The notes under the pieces were generated by a model, which worked only from the letters and a program-made list of their open reading frames with translations, did no database searches and was not told the origin of the DNA. Below, one piece after another: positions 17,228 through 26,856 of a stretch of 64,000 bases of DNA. The position numbers were made by a program, and so were the translations under genes. The stretch covers positions 1-64,000 of the forward strand of contig JAQXQS010000114.1 in assembly GCA_029101305.1 (NCBI GenBank), in the 5' to 3' direction. Origin of the DNA: Clostridia bacterium. GTDB taxonomy: Bacteria > Bacillota > Clostridia > Lachnospirales > Lachnospiraceae. Numbering within the stretch: position 1 is the first letter of the stretch; each line of letters begins with the position of its first letter.

Positions 17228-18694
17228 CTACAATACAATGTCGTACTTTTCTACATCAATCGCAACTGCTTTATCACTGAAAAAACGTATGCCATCTGCT
17301 TCAAGAGGTGTACCAATGGCAGTTGTTGCCGCCTGCTGTCCATCATTGATAAATAACTCTATAGACTGGCGATCCAATACAAAGCGAAGCTTCAATGGTC
17401 TTTTGGTATCTTTTATTTTTAGCCTACGCACACATACGATATCTTTTGTCACACCACAATAAGTCCTGTCAATTTCCAATATTTCACTTGCTTTATAATA
17501 TGTATAGCTTGTCTCATATTCATCATTGCAAGCCAGTTTCATGGAAAAAGTCGTATACTCTCCATCATTTATTGTGACAGTCATATCAATGGTACGTCCA
17601 TTTACACCGTCAAGGATCGTTTCTCCTTCTATGGTCTCGCTCTCATATCGGCAAAGATTTTTACGATAAGCCTCCAATTCACGTACCGGCTGCTGCCAGA
17701 TCTGTCCGTCTTTAACTTCCAATTCACGTGGGAGCGTCATCATCCCCTCCCAGTCCTGCGTATCTGGTACCACACAGGCATCCCAAGATTTCATCCATGC
17801 GATCATAACCCGTCTTCCATCTGGAAGTAAGGTTGTCTGCGGTGCATAAAAATCAAGGCCATAATCCAATGCATATGGTTCTTCTTTCTTAAAGGTATGC
17901 TGTTTCTTATCATAATCACCAAGAAAATAAACAGAATTATGTCCGTTATGAAATTCATATTTTTCTGCTCTCATGTTCTGCGGAGAGCAAATCAGTACCT
18001 GCTTATCCCCAAGTGGAAAAAAGTCCGGACATTCCCACATCTTTCCAACTTTTCCAGTACTATCATCTGAAATCATCATCTCGAATTTCCAATCGGTAAG
18101 ATTCTTGCTGGAATAAATTGCCACCTGTCCAATCTGACCTATGCCCTTGCTTCCAACAATCAGATAATATGTATCATCTTCTTTCCAGACTTTCGGATCA
18201 CGAAAATCAATCCGACTACAGTTTTCTGGAAGCGTATCTCCCGTAATAACAGGATTCTTCTCATATTTCTCGTAATTTATACCATCACCAAACGCAATAC
18301 ACTGGTTCTGTCTCTCCTGCACGGTTCCATCAGGCATATTGATTTTTGTAACACCAGTATATACCAGTACGTGTTTCCCATCTGCTTCAATAGCACTTCC
18401 TGAAAAACATCCTATTTTGTCGTATTCCTGATCCGGAGCCAGTACCGCCGGAAGCTGCTCCCAGCGGATCATATCTGACGTAGCACTATGCCCCCAGTGC
18501 ATTGGCCCCCATGCCCGTTCATACGGATAATACTGATAAAACAGATGAATTTTTCCGTCATAGACAGAAAATCCATTTGGATCATTTATCCAGCCGACTG
18601 GTGCCGAAATATGAAATAATGGTTTCGTATTTTTGTCGGTATGTGCCAGTTTTTCCGTCTCATACTTTCTTGCCTTTTCTAACATATCGCTCAT
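17228..18694 (-). CDS. scrB: GH32 beta-fructosidase (sucrose hydrolase)
   Basis: Hydrolyses sucrose or short fructooligosaccharides, with retention, in the cytoplasm (no signal peptide). In 488 residues: nucleophile D38 in WINDPNG, transition-state residue D166 in FRDP, and acid/base E221 in WECPDFF. A C-terminal beta-sandwich follows. Because the cluster has an ABC importer rather than a PTS, the substrate is probably unphosphorylated sugar, although the family also includes sucrose-6-phosphate hydrolases. It lies between the binding protein and fructokinase genes with 10-base gaps. Confidence 0.92.
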   Translation of the reverse strand: MSDMLEKARKYETEKLAHTDKNTKPLFHISAPVGWINDPNGFSVYDGKIHLFYQYYPYERAWGPMHWGHSATSDMIRWEQLPAVLAPDQEYDKIGCFSGSAIEADGKHVLVYTGVTKINMPDGTVQERQNQCIAFGDGINYEKYEKNPVITGDTLPENCSRIDFRDPKVWKEDDTYYLIVGSKGIGQIGQVAIYSSKNLTDWKFEMMISDDSTGKVGKMWECPDFFPLGDKQVLICSPQNMRAEKYEFHNGHNSVYFLGDYDKKQHTFKKEEPYALDYGLDFYAPQTTLLPDGRRVMIAWMKSWDACVVPDTQDWEGMMTLPRELEVKDGQIWQQPVRELEAYRKNLCRYESETIEGETILDGVNGRTIDMTVTINDGEYTTFSMKLACNDEYETSYTYYKASEILEIDRTYCGVTKDIVCVRRLKIKDTKRPLKLRFVLDRQSIELFINDGQQAATTAIGTPLEADGIRFFSDKAVAIDVEKYDIVL

Positions 18695-18704
18695 ACAAAT
18701 TCTC

Positions 18705-20381
18705 CTACTTTTCTGCTAAAGATTCCTGATATTGGTCAAAATATTTCTGCTTGATCTTCAGATAAGCGGAAAGTCCATATTTTTCCATTTTATCTAAATA
18801 GGAATCCCATTCTTCTTCTATACCGCCGTTTAAAATCCAGTCAGCTTTTTTCTGTTCCGCATATTTCTTGATATCCGTATCATACTGGGATACTTTATTG
18901 GTATCATCAATACTCATAAAAACATTTGGATATACATATTTGCTTTTCATATCCTTCAGATAAGTCTCATGCATATTATCCAGACGCCATTTTGCATCCT
19001 CTGGCTGTGTAACATACACATCATAATACTCATTAAGTACCGCAAGAGGTCCATTGACAGACTGAGCCTCACGCACCTCGACCGGTGACTGTTCTCCCAA
19101 GTCCATATGCTTAAGCATTTCTCCGCCATCTTTGTTTGTAGATAACTCAAAAATATTAAAGGAATCCTTCTCGCCATAACTTCCCCAGTTATTCTGCGGA
19201 GACTGCAATGGTGCATACATCTGGTCGATCCATGCAGCTGCAAGTGCAGTATCTCTGCAACTGGAAGTGAGTACGCAACGCCCTCTGTCAAATCCACTTG
19301 TTTCGCTATTATTTTGTCTTGTAATATTTCTGACTCCATCAGGGCCTGTCAATGCTGGAAGCATCACATAATCTGTATTATTATCAACATTTGCAATATC
19401 CCATGTAAAGCAAAGTCCATATCTGTGATTTTTTCCTTTTGCTACATAAGTTGACCATTCCTGTGTAAACGCTTCCGGATCCACCAGATCTTCTGTTACA
19501 AGCTTATGAAGCCACTCAATTCCTTCTTTATACCCTTCCTGGACAGTTGTATAAATCACTTGTCCGTCATCCGTAACGGCAAAGTGATCGCCGGTATCTC
19601 CATATCCTTCACCAAATCCATTTATTAGAATGGCCGGATCCTGATCGCCATTATTTATGATAAATGACATAGGAATAACATCGCCTTCTATATCAAATTC
19701 CTTTTGCAGCTCGTCTGCATGATCCCTGAATGCGATCAATACCTGTTCAAGTTCGTCTGTGGTGGTCGGCATATCCAGTTCCAGATAATCCAGCCACTTT
19801 TTGTTGATATATGGAATATCTCCGATTGCCTGAATCGCTTCTTTTCCAGACCCAAGCTGCTCAATCCACGGGAATGAATAAATATGCCCGTCAGGAGCCG
19901 TACACATCGTCCGATATTCCGGATATTTTTCAAATACGGACTGCAAATTTGGCATATATTTATCAATCAGATTCTCCAGAGGAATAATGATTCCCTGTTT
20001 CGCATAACGCAACAGATCATAGTCGCTCATCCCCGCATTAAACAAACCATCCGGAAGATTTCCAAACTGCGCCAATGCCAGGTTTTTCTTATCGGAAAAC
20101 TGATCTGCTACAAAGCAGGTCCAGTCAATATGTACATTCGTCTGTTCCTCCATTCTCTGGAAGATAATTCTCTCGTTCGGATCCTGCGTCGATGTTGCCG
20201 GAGCACTTGTAATAAAAGACAATTCAGCCTGCTCTTTCAATGGAAACTGCACTTGTGAAACAGGTGTATCCGGATTGATCTCCGCCGCAAGCTGCTGTTC
20301 TTTTCCACATCCTGCGATGCTGGTCATCATAGCAGCTGCAAGTCCTATTGCCAAACCTTTCTTTATACTATTTTTGTACAT
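18705..20381 (-). CDS. Extracellular sugar-binding lipoprotein of ABC importer
   Basis: Captures the sugar outside the cell and delivers it to the permeases. The 558-residue protein has a lipoprotein signal peptide ending in the lipobox SIAGC with lipidated C25. Its length and its pairing with LplB/LplC-type permeases fit the large binding proteins of that CUT1 subgroup. It is the third gene of the operon. Substrate sucrose or fructooligosaccharide is inferred from the GH32 and fructokinase genes downstream. Confidence 0.88.
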   Translation of the reverse strand: MYKNSIKKGLAIGLAAAMMTSIAGCGKEQQLAAEINPDTPVSQVQFPLKEQAELSFITSAPATSTQDPNERIIFQRMEEQTNVHIDWTCFVADQFSDKKNLALAQFGNLPDGLFNAGMSDYDLLRYAKQGIIIPLENLIDKYMPNLQSVFEKYPEYRTMCTAPDGHIYSFPWIEQLGSGKEAIQAIGDIPYINKKWLDYLELDMPTTTDELEQVLIAFRDHADELQKEFDIEGDVIPMSFIINNGDQDPAILINGFGEGYGDTGDHFAVTDDGQVIYTTVQEGYKEGIEWLHKLVTEDLVDPEAFTQEWSTYVAKGKNHRYGLCFTWDIANVDNNTDYVMLPALTGPDGVRNITRQNNSETSGFDRGRCVLTSSCRDTALAAAWIDQMYAPLQSPQNNWGSYGEKDSFNIFELSTNKDGGEMLKHMDLGEQSPVEVREAQSVNGPLAVLNEYYDVYVTQPEDAKWRLDNMHETYLKDMKSKYVYPNVFMSIDDTNKVSQYDTDIKKYAEQKKADWILNGGIEEEWDSYLDKMEKYGLSAYLKIKQKYFDQYQESLAEK

Positions 20382-20402
20382 AGCTATCCACGTCCTTTCT
20401 GC

Positions 20403-21299
20403 TTATCCCTTTACCGAACCTACCATAATTCCTTTATCAAAATATTTTTGGAAAAATGGATACATCACCAGCAATGGTAAACTTGATACTACGATTGTTG
20501 CATACTTGAGCTGCTCTGCAACCTTTGCCAGCTCTGCTGTGCTCTGAATATCAGCGATCATTCCCGGCTGCGGAGTATTCTGTACAAGTATCGAACGGAG
20601 AACAAGCTGTAATGGCTGTAAATTTGCATCATTTAAGTAAATCATAGCGTCAAAATAACTGTTCCACATACCAACAAAAGACCACAATGCTAATACTGCA
20701 ATGATAGGCTTACATACCGGAAGCATAATATGGAAGAAATGCTGAATCTCATTTGCACCATCGATTGCAGATGCTTCTCTTAACTCACCTGGTATAGACC
20801 GGTAATAGGTTCTCGCAAGAATCATATTCCAGACATTAAAAGCCCCCGGAAGCAAGATCGCCCAGACCGTGTTTACCATATGAAGCTGATTTATCAAAAT
20901 AAAGGTCGGAATCATTCCGCCGCCAAAAAACATGGTTATCAGAAAAATGACATTGAAAAATTTTCTTCCAACAAAATCATTCTTTGACATAGGATAAGCT
21001 GCCAGAAGTGTTACAAATACTGAAATTGCTGCAAATACAACTGAATACAAAAATGAATTTAAAAATCCTCTCCAGATCATTCCATTTTCCAGCACACGCG
21101 TGTAAGCATTCAATGTCCAGTCTTTTACCTTAAAACTCAGGCCCTGATTATTTAATACTGTCGGATCCATAAAAGATGCCAGAAGCACGTAAGCCAATGG
21201 TATAACGATTGAAAGAACAAATATACCAAGAATAGCATAGCCGATTCCAAGCACCATTCGGTCTGTCCGTGAATATTTTATTTTTTTAGCTTTTTCCAT
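20403..21299 (-). CDS. Sugar ABC transporter permease, LplC/YtcP type
   Basis: Inner-membrane channel subunit, 298 residues, six predicted helices. The EAA loop reads ELREASAIDGANEIQHFFHI and contacts the ATPase. No ATPase gene is present in the cluster, so a shared MsmX-type ATPase from elsewhere is expected. It starts 12 bases after the first permease gene ends. Confidence 0.9.
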   Translation of the reverse strand: MEKAKKIKYSRTDRMVLGIGYAILGIFVLSIVIPLAYVLLASFMDPTVLNNQGLSFKVKDWTLNAYTRVLENGMIWRGFLNSFLYSVVFAAISVFVTLLAAYPMSKNDFVGRKFFNVIFLITMFFGGGMIPTFILINQLHMVNTVWAILLPGAFNVWNMILARTYYRSIPGELREASAIDGANEIQHFFHIMLPVCKPIIAVLALWSFVGMWNSYFDAMIYLNDANLQPLQLVLRSILVQNTPQPGMIADIQSTAELAKVAEQLKYATIVVSSLPLLVMYPFFQKYFDKGIMVGSVKG

Positions 21300-21311
21300 T
21301 CCACGTTCCTC

Positions 21312-22226
21312 CTATAATCCTTCTCCATCGTTTAATTTCTTTACTACCCAGTTTACAAAAATAAGCAGAATCACGTTTATAACTGAGTTAAACAAGCCTA
21401 CTGCCGTAGAATATCCATAATCACCATTTAAAAGACCGATCCGGTATACATATGTTGATAAAATCTCAGAAGCCGGTAAGTTCATATCTGTCTGCAATGC
21501 ATACGCTTTTTCAAATCCGATACTCATAATATTTCCAGCCTGTAAAATAAACTGAATCACAATGATATCCTTAATTGCAGGAAGTTCAACATACCAGATC
21601 TGCTGCAAAAGATTCGCGCCATCCATAATAGCCGCTTCTTCCAATTCTTTACTTGAATTTGCTAATGCTGCCGTATACATAATTGATGCCCAGCCTGCTC
21701 CCTGCCATATTCCACTTGCAATATAAATGGTCCGGAATGCAGATGGCATTGTCATCCAGTTAGTATTCAGTCCCAGTACACGGTTTAACGGTCCTACCGG
21801 AGATAAAAGCATGCGCACCATACCGCAAAGAACAATGACTGAAATAAAGTTCGGCGCGTAGATTAACAGCTGTATCTTTTTCTTCATTCCTTCCCTGCGG
21901 ATTCTATTTAACAGAAGTGCCAGAATAATTGGCACTGGAAAACTCCATAACAAACCATAGATACTCAGCTTCAGCGTATTAAGTAAATAGCTCATGAAGT
22001 CCGGCGAAGATAAAAATCTTCGGAAATATTCCAATCCTACCCATGGACTTCCCAGAACACCCTTGATTACATTGTAATCTTCAAATGCAATCAAAAGACC
22101 TCCCATCGGAAGATACTTAAAGATAATTGTCAGTACAAGTGCCGGCATTAGAAAAAAGACATACAACTGCCAGTTTTTCTTCACATAAGCCAGCTTGCTG
22201 CCGGCTTGTTTTTGCATTCTTTTCAT
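21312..22226 (-). CDS. Sugar ABC transporter permease, LplB type
   Basis: First gene of the sucrose operon, 304 residues with six helices and the EAA loop SSKELEEAAIMDGANLLQQI. It pairs with the LplC-type permease downstream. The start has CGGAGG about 8 bases upstream. Its promoter carries LacI-type operators. Confidence 0.9.
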   Translation of the reverse strand: MKRMQKQAGSKLAYVKKNWQLYVFFLMPALVLTIIFKYLPMGGLLIAFEDYNVIKGVLGSPWVGLEYFRRFLSSPDFMSYLLNTLKLSIYGLLWSFPVPIILALLLNRIRREGMKKKIQLLIYAPNFISVIVLCGMVRMLLSPVGPLNRVLGLNTNWMTMPSAFRTIYIASGIWQGAGWASIMYTAALANSSKELEEAAIMDGANLLQQIWYVELPAIKDIIVIQFILQAGNIMSIGFEKAYALQTDMNLPASEILSTYVYRIGLLNGDYGYSTAVGLFNSVINVILLIFVNWVVKKLNDGEGL

Positions 22227-22263
22227 GCGTTTATTCCTCCGTTCCCTTTATTTACCAGTTTTG

Positions 22264-22370
22264 TGTAACCGGTAAAGTAACCGGTTACTTTATGTTTTGA
22301 TAGTACTACAAACTGTTATATGTGTCAATACTTTTCTTTATTAAAGTAACCGATTACGTAACCAGTTATT
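22264..22370. promoter_or_regulatory. Sucrose operon promoter with LacI-type operators
   Basis: The minus-strand promoter has -35 TTGACA (22323-22328) and -10 TACTAT (22300-22305), 17 bases apart. A perfect 18-bp palindrome, AAAGTAACCGGTTACTTT (22274-22291), covers the start site. A related half-palindrome GTAACCGGTAAAG lies at 22265, and two more sites, AAAGTAACCGATTACG and CGTAACCAGTTATTT, lie at 22343-22370 upstream. Four sites around one promoter suggest cooperative repression or looping, and the upstream pair may also autoregulate the divergent lacI-type gene. Confidence 0.88.
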
Positions 22371-22442
22371 TTTGATTGCTATTTTTCTTTCTCCTTGCTA
22401 TACTATAATACATAGCATATAAAAAGGAGAGAATACTTCCAT

Positions 22443-23468
22443 ATGGGAAAAAAACAAGTAACATTTGCTGACATTGCCGAATATACTCATTTTTCAAAAA
22501 CAACAATTTCCAGATACTTTAATCATCCAGACTCTCTGACTCTGGAAAATCAGGAAAAGATCTCACAGGCTCTTGATGCTTTAGGCTACAAAAAAAATAA
22601 GCTTGCGAAAGTACTCGCCAATGGGAAAAGTGAATTTATCGGAATCATTGTTCCAAACCTTTATCTGCATTATTATTCCGAAATGCTTACACAGCTTCTT
22701 TCCAGCTATAGCGATTTCCACTATAAATTTCTTGTTTTCGTCAGTGATAAGGGACCAGCCGAGGAAGAACAGTATATCGAAGAATTGATGGCATACCAGA
22801 TTGAGGGACTAATTGTATTGAGTCACACTCTTTCCTCCGAAAAACTGGCATCGTATCAGATTCCAGTCATAGCCATTGAACGTGAAGCAAAGAATATCTG
22901 TGGTGTGACTACCGATAACTATATGGGCGCACTTCAGGCAACCACGCTTTTAATCCGTAATAAATGCGACATTTTAATACACATTAACACAAATGTTGAT
23001 AAATCAATCCCCTCCTATGATCGAATTCGTGCTTTCCAGGATACCTGTAAAGAATATCATGTCCCATATGAACTCAATCTGAATGTAGTTGGAGACTCTT
23101 ATCAGGATATCTATACACAAATGAAACATATTTTTTCTACCATAGACCAAAAATATCCAGACAAAAAGAAGGGTGTTTTCCTTGCAAACGACACATATGC
23201 AAATATGTTCTTAAATCTGATTTTTCAAAAATACGGATGCTTGCCTAACACCTATGAAATTGTCGGCTTCGATAACTCTCCTATTGCAAGCGAAGCCATC
23301 CTTCCCATCACAACAATCGGACAGCAAATTGACCTTATTGCCAAAACTACAATGGAGCTTTTGGTACAGCAAATGGAGGAGCGCAAAAAAAGAAAACCGG
23401 TTCCTCTTTTGGAACCGGTTCATAAACAGATTACCCCTGTGCTGATTCGCAGGGATACTACCAGCTAA
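22443..23468 (+). CDS. LacI-family repressor of the sucrose cluster
   Basis: A 341-residue repressor. N-terminal HTH: TFADIAEYTHFSKTTISRYFNHPDSL with the usual hinge region KKNKLAKVLANGKSEFIGII, then a periplasmic-binding-protein-like sugar domain. It is divergent from the sucrose operon, with the GTAACCGGTTAC operators between. The effector is inferred to be sucrose, fructose or a phosphate of them. A TATAAT-like -10 lies at 22404-22409 with a weak -35. The gene ends 24 bases before the right direct repeat. Confidence 0.92.
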   Translation: MGKKQVTFADIAEYTHFSKTTISRYFNHPDSLTLENQEKISQALDALGYKKNKLAKVLANGKSEFIGIIVPNLYLHYYSEMLTQLLSSYSDFHYKFLVFVSDKGPAEEEQYIEELMAYQIEGLIVLSHTLSSEKLASYQIPVIAIEREAKNICGVTTDNYMGALQATTLLIRNKCDILIHINTNVDKSIPSYDRIRAFQDTCKEYHVPYELNLNVVGDSYQDIYTQMKHIFSTIDQKYPDKKKGVFLANDTYANMFLNLIFQKYGCLPNTYEIVGFDNSPIASEAILPITTIGQQIDLIAKTTMELLVQQMEERKKRKPVPLLEPVHKQITPVLIRRDTTS

Positions 23469-23491
23469 ATTTATCAGATATTATGCCGTGT

Positions 23492-23536
23492 ATCTTCGCA
23501 GCCAGATTGACTACTTTAAAAGAGTGTTTCACTGAT
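23492..23536. repeat. Right copy of 45-bp direct repeat flanking the sucrose cluster
   Basis: Same orientation as 16141-16185, one mismatch. It lies between the end of the lacI-type gene and the end of the AraC gene. The two copies enclose exactly the sucrose genes (about 7.35 kb per repeat unit plus interval). Confidence 0.85.
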
Positions 23537-23545
23537 TGCTATGCG

Positions 23546-24442
23546 CTACTTCGAAAGCCGCCTGAATTCCAACGGAGAAACCCCATACATATTTGCAAAT
23601 ACCTTGGCAAACTTTCCCTGATTCTCGTACCCTACACTTATTGCAATATCAATTACCTTCATATTGGTTGATTCCAGCAATTCCGCGGCTTTCTCCATTC
23701 GCTTTTTGCGAAAATAGGACAGATAACTGTCTCCCAGAATTCCTTTTATATAAAGCTTAAAACTGCTTTCACTGATTCCGAACCGGTCAGCCATCTCTTT
23801 CGCAGTAATTCTTTGTGACAGATCTTTCAGAATCAGTGCTTCGGCTTCTTTTACGATGGCGATCTGTGACCTTGTAAAAAAGGTTTCCCCCTCACTTTTG
23901 ACTGGCAGCACCATGATCTCATGGAGAATCTGCGCAGACAGATAGCGGAGCGCCGGAATATCCAGATCGTCTTTTGTGGCCCATGCTTTCATAATGATTC
24001 CAGATATATGGTCATCCATCTGCTGAAAGTAAATCCCCTTCTTCGAACAAAAGACCTTCTCGATGTAGTTCAGATCAATTCCCAGATACTCAAGATAATT
24101 TTGTTTTAATTCTTCCAACAGCTGAAGGTCAATAAACAGCTGGATTCCTTCATATATTTTCCCCGGATAGTAGAAATCTTTGTCTGGCGGCATAGTACTA
24201 ATGCACAGCTGATTCTTTTTCACAATGGCATATTGATTTCCGGCAAGGCTGACATCGCATCTTCCATTTATGCAAAAGTTCAGATTAAGTATCCGGTCCG
24301 AAACAGGCATTCCCTCTCTTCCCCAGCTGCTGACATAGATACGGTTAAATAGAATACTGACGCCGGGTGCAAGTATGTAATAATCTACTCTGCTGTCGTT
24401 ATCGCCTTCAAATGCCAGATGTGTCTGTGCGCATGGTTCCAT
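23546..24442 (-). CDS. AraC-family transcriptional regulator
   Basis: A 298-residue regulator. The N-terminal half (about 1-190) has no family signature I can name. The C-terminal AraC domain holds two HTH motifs, ITAKEMADRFGISESSFKLY and the segment IDIAISVGYENQGKFAKVF, ending GVSPLEFRR. GGAGG lies 6 bases before the ATG. It is divergent from feoAB. AraC regulators beside iron genes sometimes respond to siderophores, but here this is only a suggestion. A motif at 24509-24538 upstream is shared with the region before the alcohol dehydrogenase gene. Confidence 0.9.
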   Translation of the reverse strand: MEPCAQTHLAFEGDNDSRVDYYILAPGVSILFNRIYVSSWGREGMPVSDRILNLNFCINGRCDVSLAGNQYAIVKKNQLCISTMPPDKDFYYPGKIYEGIQLFIDLQLLEELKQNYLEYLGIDLNYIEKVFCSKKGIYFQQMDDHISGIIMKAWATKDDLDIPALRYLSAQILHEIMVLPVKSEGETFFTRSQIAIVKEAEALILKDLSQRITAKEMADRFGISESSFKLYIKGILGDSYLSYFRKKRMEKAAELLESTNMKVIDIAISVGYENQGKFAKVFANMYGVSPLEFRRLSK

Positions 24443-24638
24443 AATTTTCCTCCATTTTTTACTTATGCCTTAGAGTATACCTCCAAAATCATTCCTGGTT
24501 TGAAAAGGGCTTTCTGCAAGATGTATGTCACAATTTGTAGGAGATTTCTCTTCTTTCTCATCCTACCATTTCCTCCCAATTATCACAATCCCACCACACA
24601 TTTTTATTGCTAAACGGGCTCAAAATGTCTAAATGGAT

Positions 24639-24694
24639 TTTACACCACCTGGTAATCTATGTAATATTAATTCATATAGTTAGCAAAGTCTAAC
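24639..24694 (+). promoter_or_regulatory. feoAB promoter with GTTAG-N6-CTAAC operator
   Basis: The -35 TTTACA (24639-24644) and -10 TAATAT (24662-24667) are 17 bases apart. An inverted repeat GTTAGCAAAGTCTAAC (24679-24694) lies just after the start site, a repression position. The same GTTAG-N6-CTAAC pattern precedes the orphan feoA gene at 50069-50084. The pattern recalls half-sites of DtxR/IdeR-type metal repressors; that identity is inference. Confidence 0.75.
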
Positions 24695-24722
24695 AAATAT
24701 TATTCGGATTGGAGAATGCGTA

Positions 24723-24962
24723 ATGAAAGAAATCCTGCTTTCAGAGGCTGTTCCTGGAAAAAGCTATTTTATCAGGGAAATCAAGGATGAACTCCGGCTT
24801 AATAACCGGTTATCCTCTATGGGAATCCTGACCGGAACCAAAATTGAAATATGCCAGAACAAGAAAAAACAGCCTGTTCTTCTGTTTGCCCGGGATACTC
24901 TGGTGGCAATCGGACGTGAGGAATGTACGAAAATAAAGATAGGTGGTGATTCAGATGAGTAA
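24723..24962 (+). CDS. feoA: FeoA, ferrous iron transport accessory protein
   Basis: A 79-residue SH3-like cytoplasmic protein that supports FeoB. The core reads LRLNNRLSSMGILTGTKIEI with the typical GI-x-G-T turn, then ALVAIGREECTKIKI-like strands. It starts the iron operon and overlaps feoB by 8 bases. Confidence 0.93.
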   Translation: MKEILLSEAVPGKSYFIREIKDELRLNNRLSSMGILTGTKIEICQNKKKQPVLLFARDTLVAIGREECTKIKIGGDSDE

Positions 24963-26853
24963 ATGTGAAGCGTGCGGTTCCTGCAATTCCTGTAAATATC
25001 ATGGAGAAAGTACTTATTACCAAAAGGATGCAGATACTCCTGTTATCGCATTGCTTGGCCAGCCAAATTCCGGTAAATCAACGATTTTTAACCTTATTAC
25101 CGGTTCCCACCAGCATGTAGGAAACTGGCCTGGAAAAACTGTAGATCAAAAAGAAGGAGAATTTCAGTTAGATGGGCAGCGGATGATCCTGGCCGACCTG
25201 CCTGGAAGCTACTCTCTGTCTGCGGATTCCGACGAAGAGGTAATCACAGAAAGCTACATAAATGCCGGAAAAGCCGACCTTGTTCTGGTTATGGCAGACG
25301 CCTCACAGCTGAAAAGAAGTCTTTATATGCTGGCTGATTTTGCAGGAACCAAGCTTCCCGCCATCCTGATATTAAACATGATGGATGTAGCCCAAGGACA
25401 GGGAATCCGTATTGATACAGACAGGCTTTCCCACAAGCTTGGGATTCCAGTAGTTCCTATGTCTGCAATAAAGAAAAAAGATTATTCCCAGTTATACCAA
25501 ACAATTGAAAACAGTTTGAAAAACCCGCAAATGATTTCCCATGGAAAAATGCACTCTGTTTCTGAAAAAATAGCTTTCATTGATGATCTGCTCTCAGATG
25601 TAGTTACTGCATCCAAAACACAACAAAAAGCATATTCCAGATTTGACCAGATTGCATTATCTCCTGTGAAGGGAAAATTCATTGCCTTCGGAATCGTCCT
25701 TGGAGTTTTCCTCGTAGCTATGATATTTTCTGGTATTATAGGCGGATCCGTCGGTGCTCTGCTGAATATGGTATCAGACGGATTAAGACCTGTTATGACT
25801 GGGTGTCACATTCCCCAGCTTTTAATTTCCCTGATCCTTGATGTTTTCTTCAATGTGCTCTATTTCGCAACTATGATGGCATCCTTTGTGCTGGGAATTT
25901 CCCTGGGCTTTAATCTTATGGAGGAAACCGGCTACCTTGCCAGAATTTCTTTTCTCTTTGACCATACCATGTCGAAGGTAGGTCTCCAGGGAAAAACCAT
26001 TATGCCATTTTTCATGGGACTAGGCTGTACTATAGCCGGTACAACCGGTACGAGAGTTGTAGACAACTGGGGGCAGCGTGTTCTTGCCATTGCCATGAGC
26101 TGGGCAGTTCCCTGCGGCGCTACCCTGTCAGTAGTACCTATGCTTGCTGTTGCCATGTTCGGAAGCACTGGCGGTTTCCTGGTTATTGTATCTGTTTTCC
26201 TTCTTATGGTTCTAATGATGTGGATCGTATATAAGATTTTTGGAAATACACTGTCTCCAAAAGCAGAACGTGTGGGAATGATCATGGAACTGCCGCCTTA
26301 CCACAAGCCAAATTTCCGAAACACTCTGTATGTAACCTTTGAACGTACCTTAGACATTTTCGTCCGGGCACTGCGGGTTATCACAATTGTATCCGTTGTG
26401 TTCTTCATATTGACATATGGATTTGGCGGCAACGCAGAATCCAGTATTTTGTATAAGCTTGGAGTCGTTATAGAACCGGTGACCTTATTCTTTGGTATGA
26501 AGTGGCAGGCGTTCCTGGCTTTCCTGGCTTCTGCCATATCAAAGGAATCTCTGCTTGGCGTATTGAATACCCTGCACGGAACAGGGGGAAACCTGGTCAG
26601 CTCCACTTTTGGTGCAAAAATTGCGGGCAGTGGAAGTGCTGTGGCATCTGTAATCTCTGACAATTTCACCAAAGCACAGGGATTGGCCTTCATCTATGCC
26701 ATCAGCTTCAACATGCCTTGCGTCAGTGCCCTGGCTGCAACTTCAAGGGAAACCCACTCTGTGAAGTGGACTGCAAAAATCGGGGTGTTCTATACGGTAT
26801 CTGCTTTGCTGATTTCCTGTATTGTTTATCATATTGGCTTGCTGATTTTTTAG
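24955..26853 (+). CDS. feoB: FeoB, ferrous iron transporter with G domain
   Basis: Imports Fe2+ across the membrane, 632 residues. A short cysteine-rich start (CEACGSCNSCKYH) precedes the G domain with G1 GQPNSGKST (35-43), switch NWPGKTVDQKEG, G3 DLPGSYSL and G4 NMMD, then the membrane part with Gate motifs. The ATG at 24955 has GGTGG about 8 bases upstream and is preferred over an in-frame GTG at 24943. The N-terminal cysteines are unusual for FeoB G-domain starts and might bind iron or a cluster. Confidence 0.95.
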   Translation: MSKCEACGSCNSCKYHGESTYYQKDADTPVIALLGQPNSGKSTIFNLITGSHQHVGNWPGKTVDQKEGEFQLDGQRMILADLPGSYSLSADSDEEVITESYINAGKADLVLVMADASQLKRSLYMLADFAGTKLPAILILNMMDVAQGQGIRIDTDRLSHKLGIPVVPMSAIKKKDYSQLYQTIENSLKNPQMISHGKMHSVSEKIAFIDDLLSDVVTASKTQQKAYSRFDQIALSPVKGKFIAFGIVLGVFLVAMIFSGIIGGSVGALLNMVSDGLRPVMTGCHIPQLLISLILDVFFNVLYFATMMASFVLGISLGFNLMEETGYLARISFLFDHTMSKVGLQGKTIMPFFMGLGCTIAGTTGTRVVDNWGQRVLAIAMSWAVPCGATLSVVPMLAVAMFGSTGGFLVIVSVFLLMVLMMWIVYKIFGNTLSPKAERVGMIMELPPYHKPNFRNTLYVTFERTLDIFVRALRVITIVSVVFFILTYGFGGNAESSILYKLGVVIEPVTLFFGMKWQAFLAFLASAISKESLLGVLNTLHGTGGNLVSSTFGAKIAGSGSAVASVISDNFTKAQGLAFIYAISFNMPCVSALAATSRETHSVKWTAKIGVFYTVSALLISCIVYHIGLLIF

Positions 26854-26856
26854 TAA

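Noticed and set aside
16141..23536. Sucrose cluster as a classical transposon
   Set aside because: Direct repeats flank it, but no transposase, integrase or terminal inverted repeats were seen. Kept only as a possible cassette.
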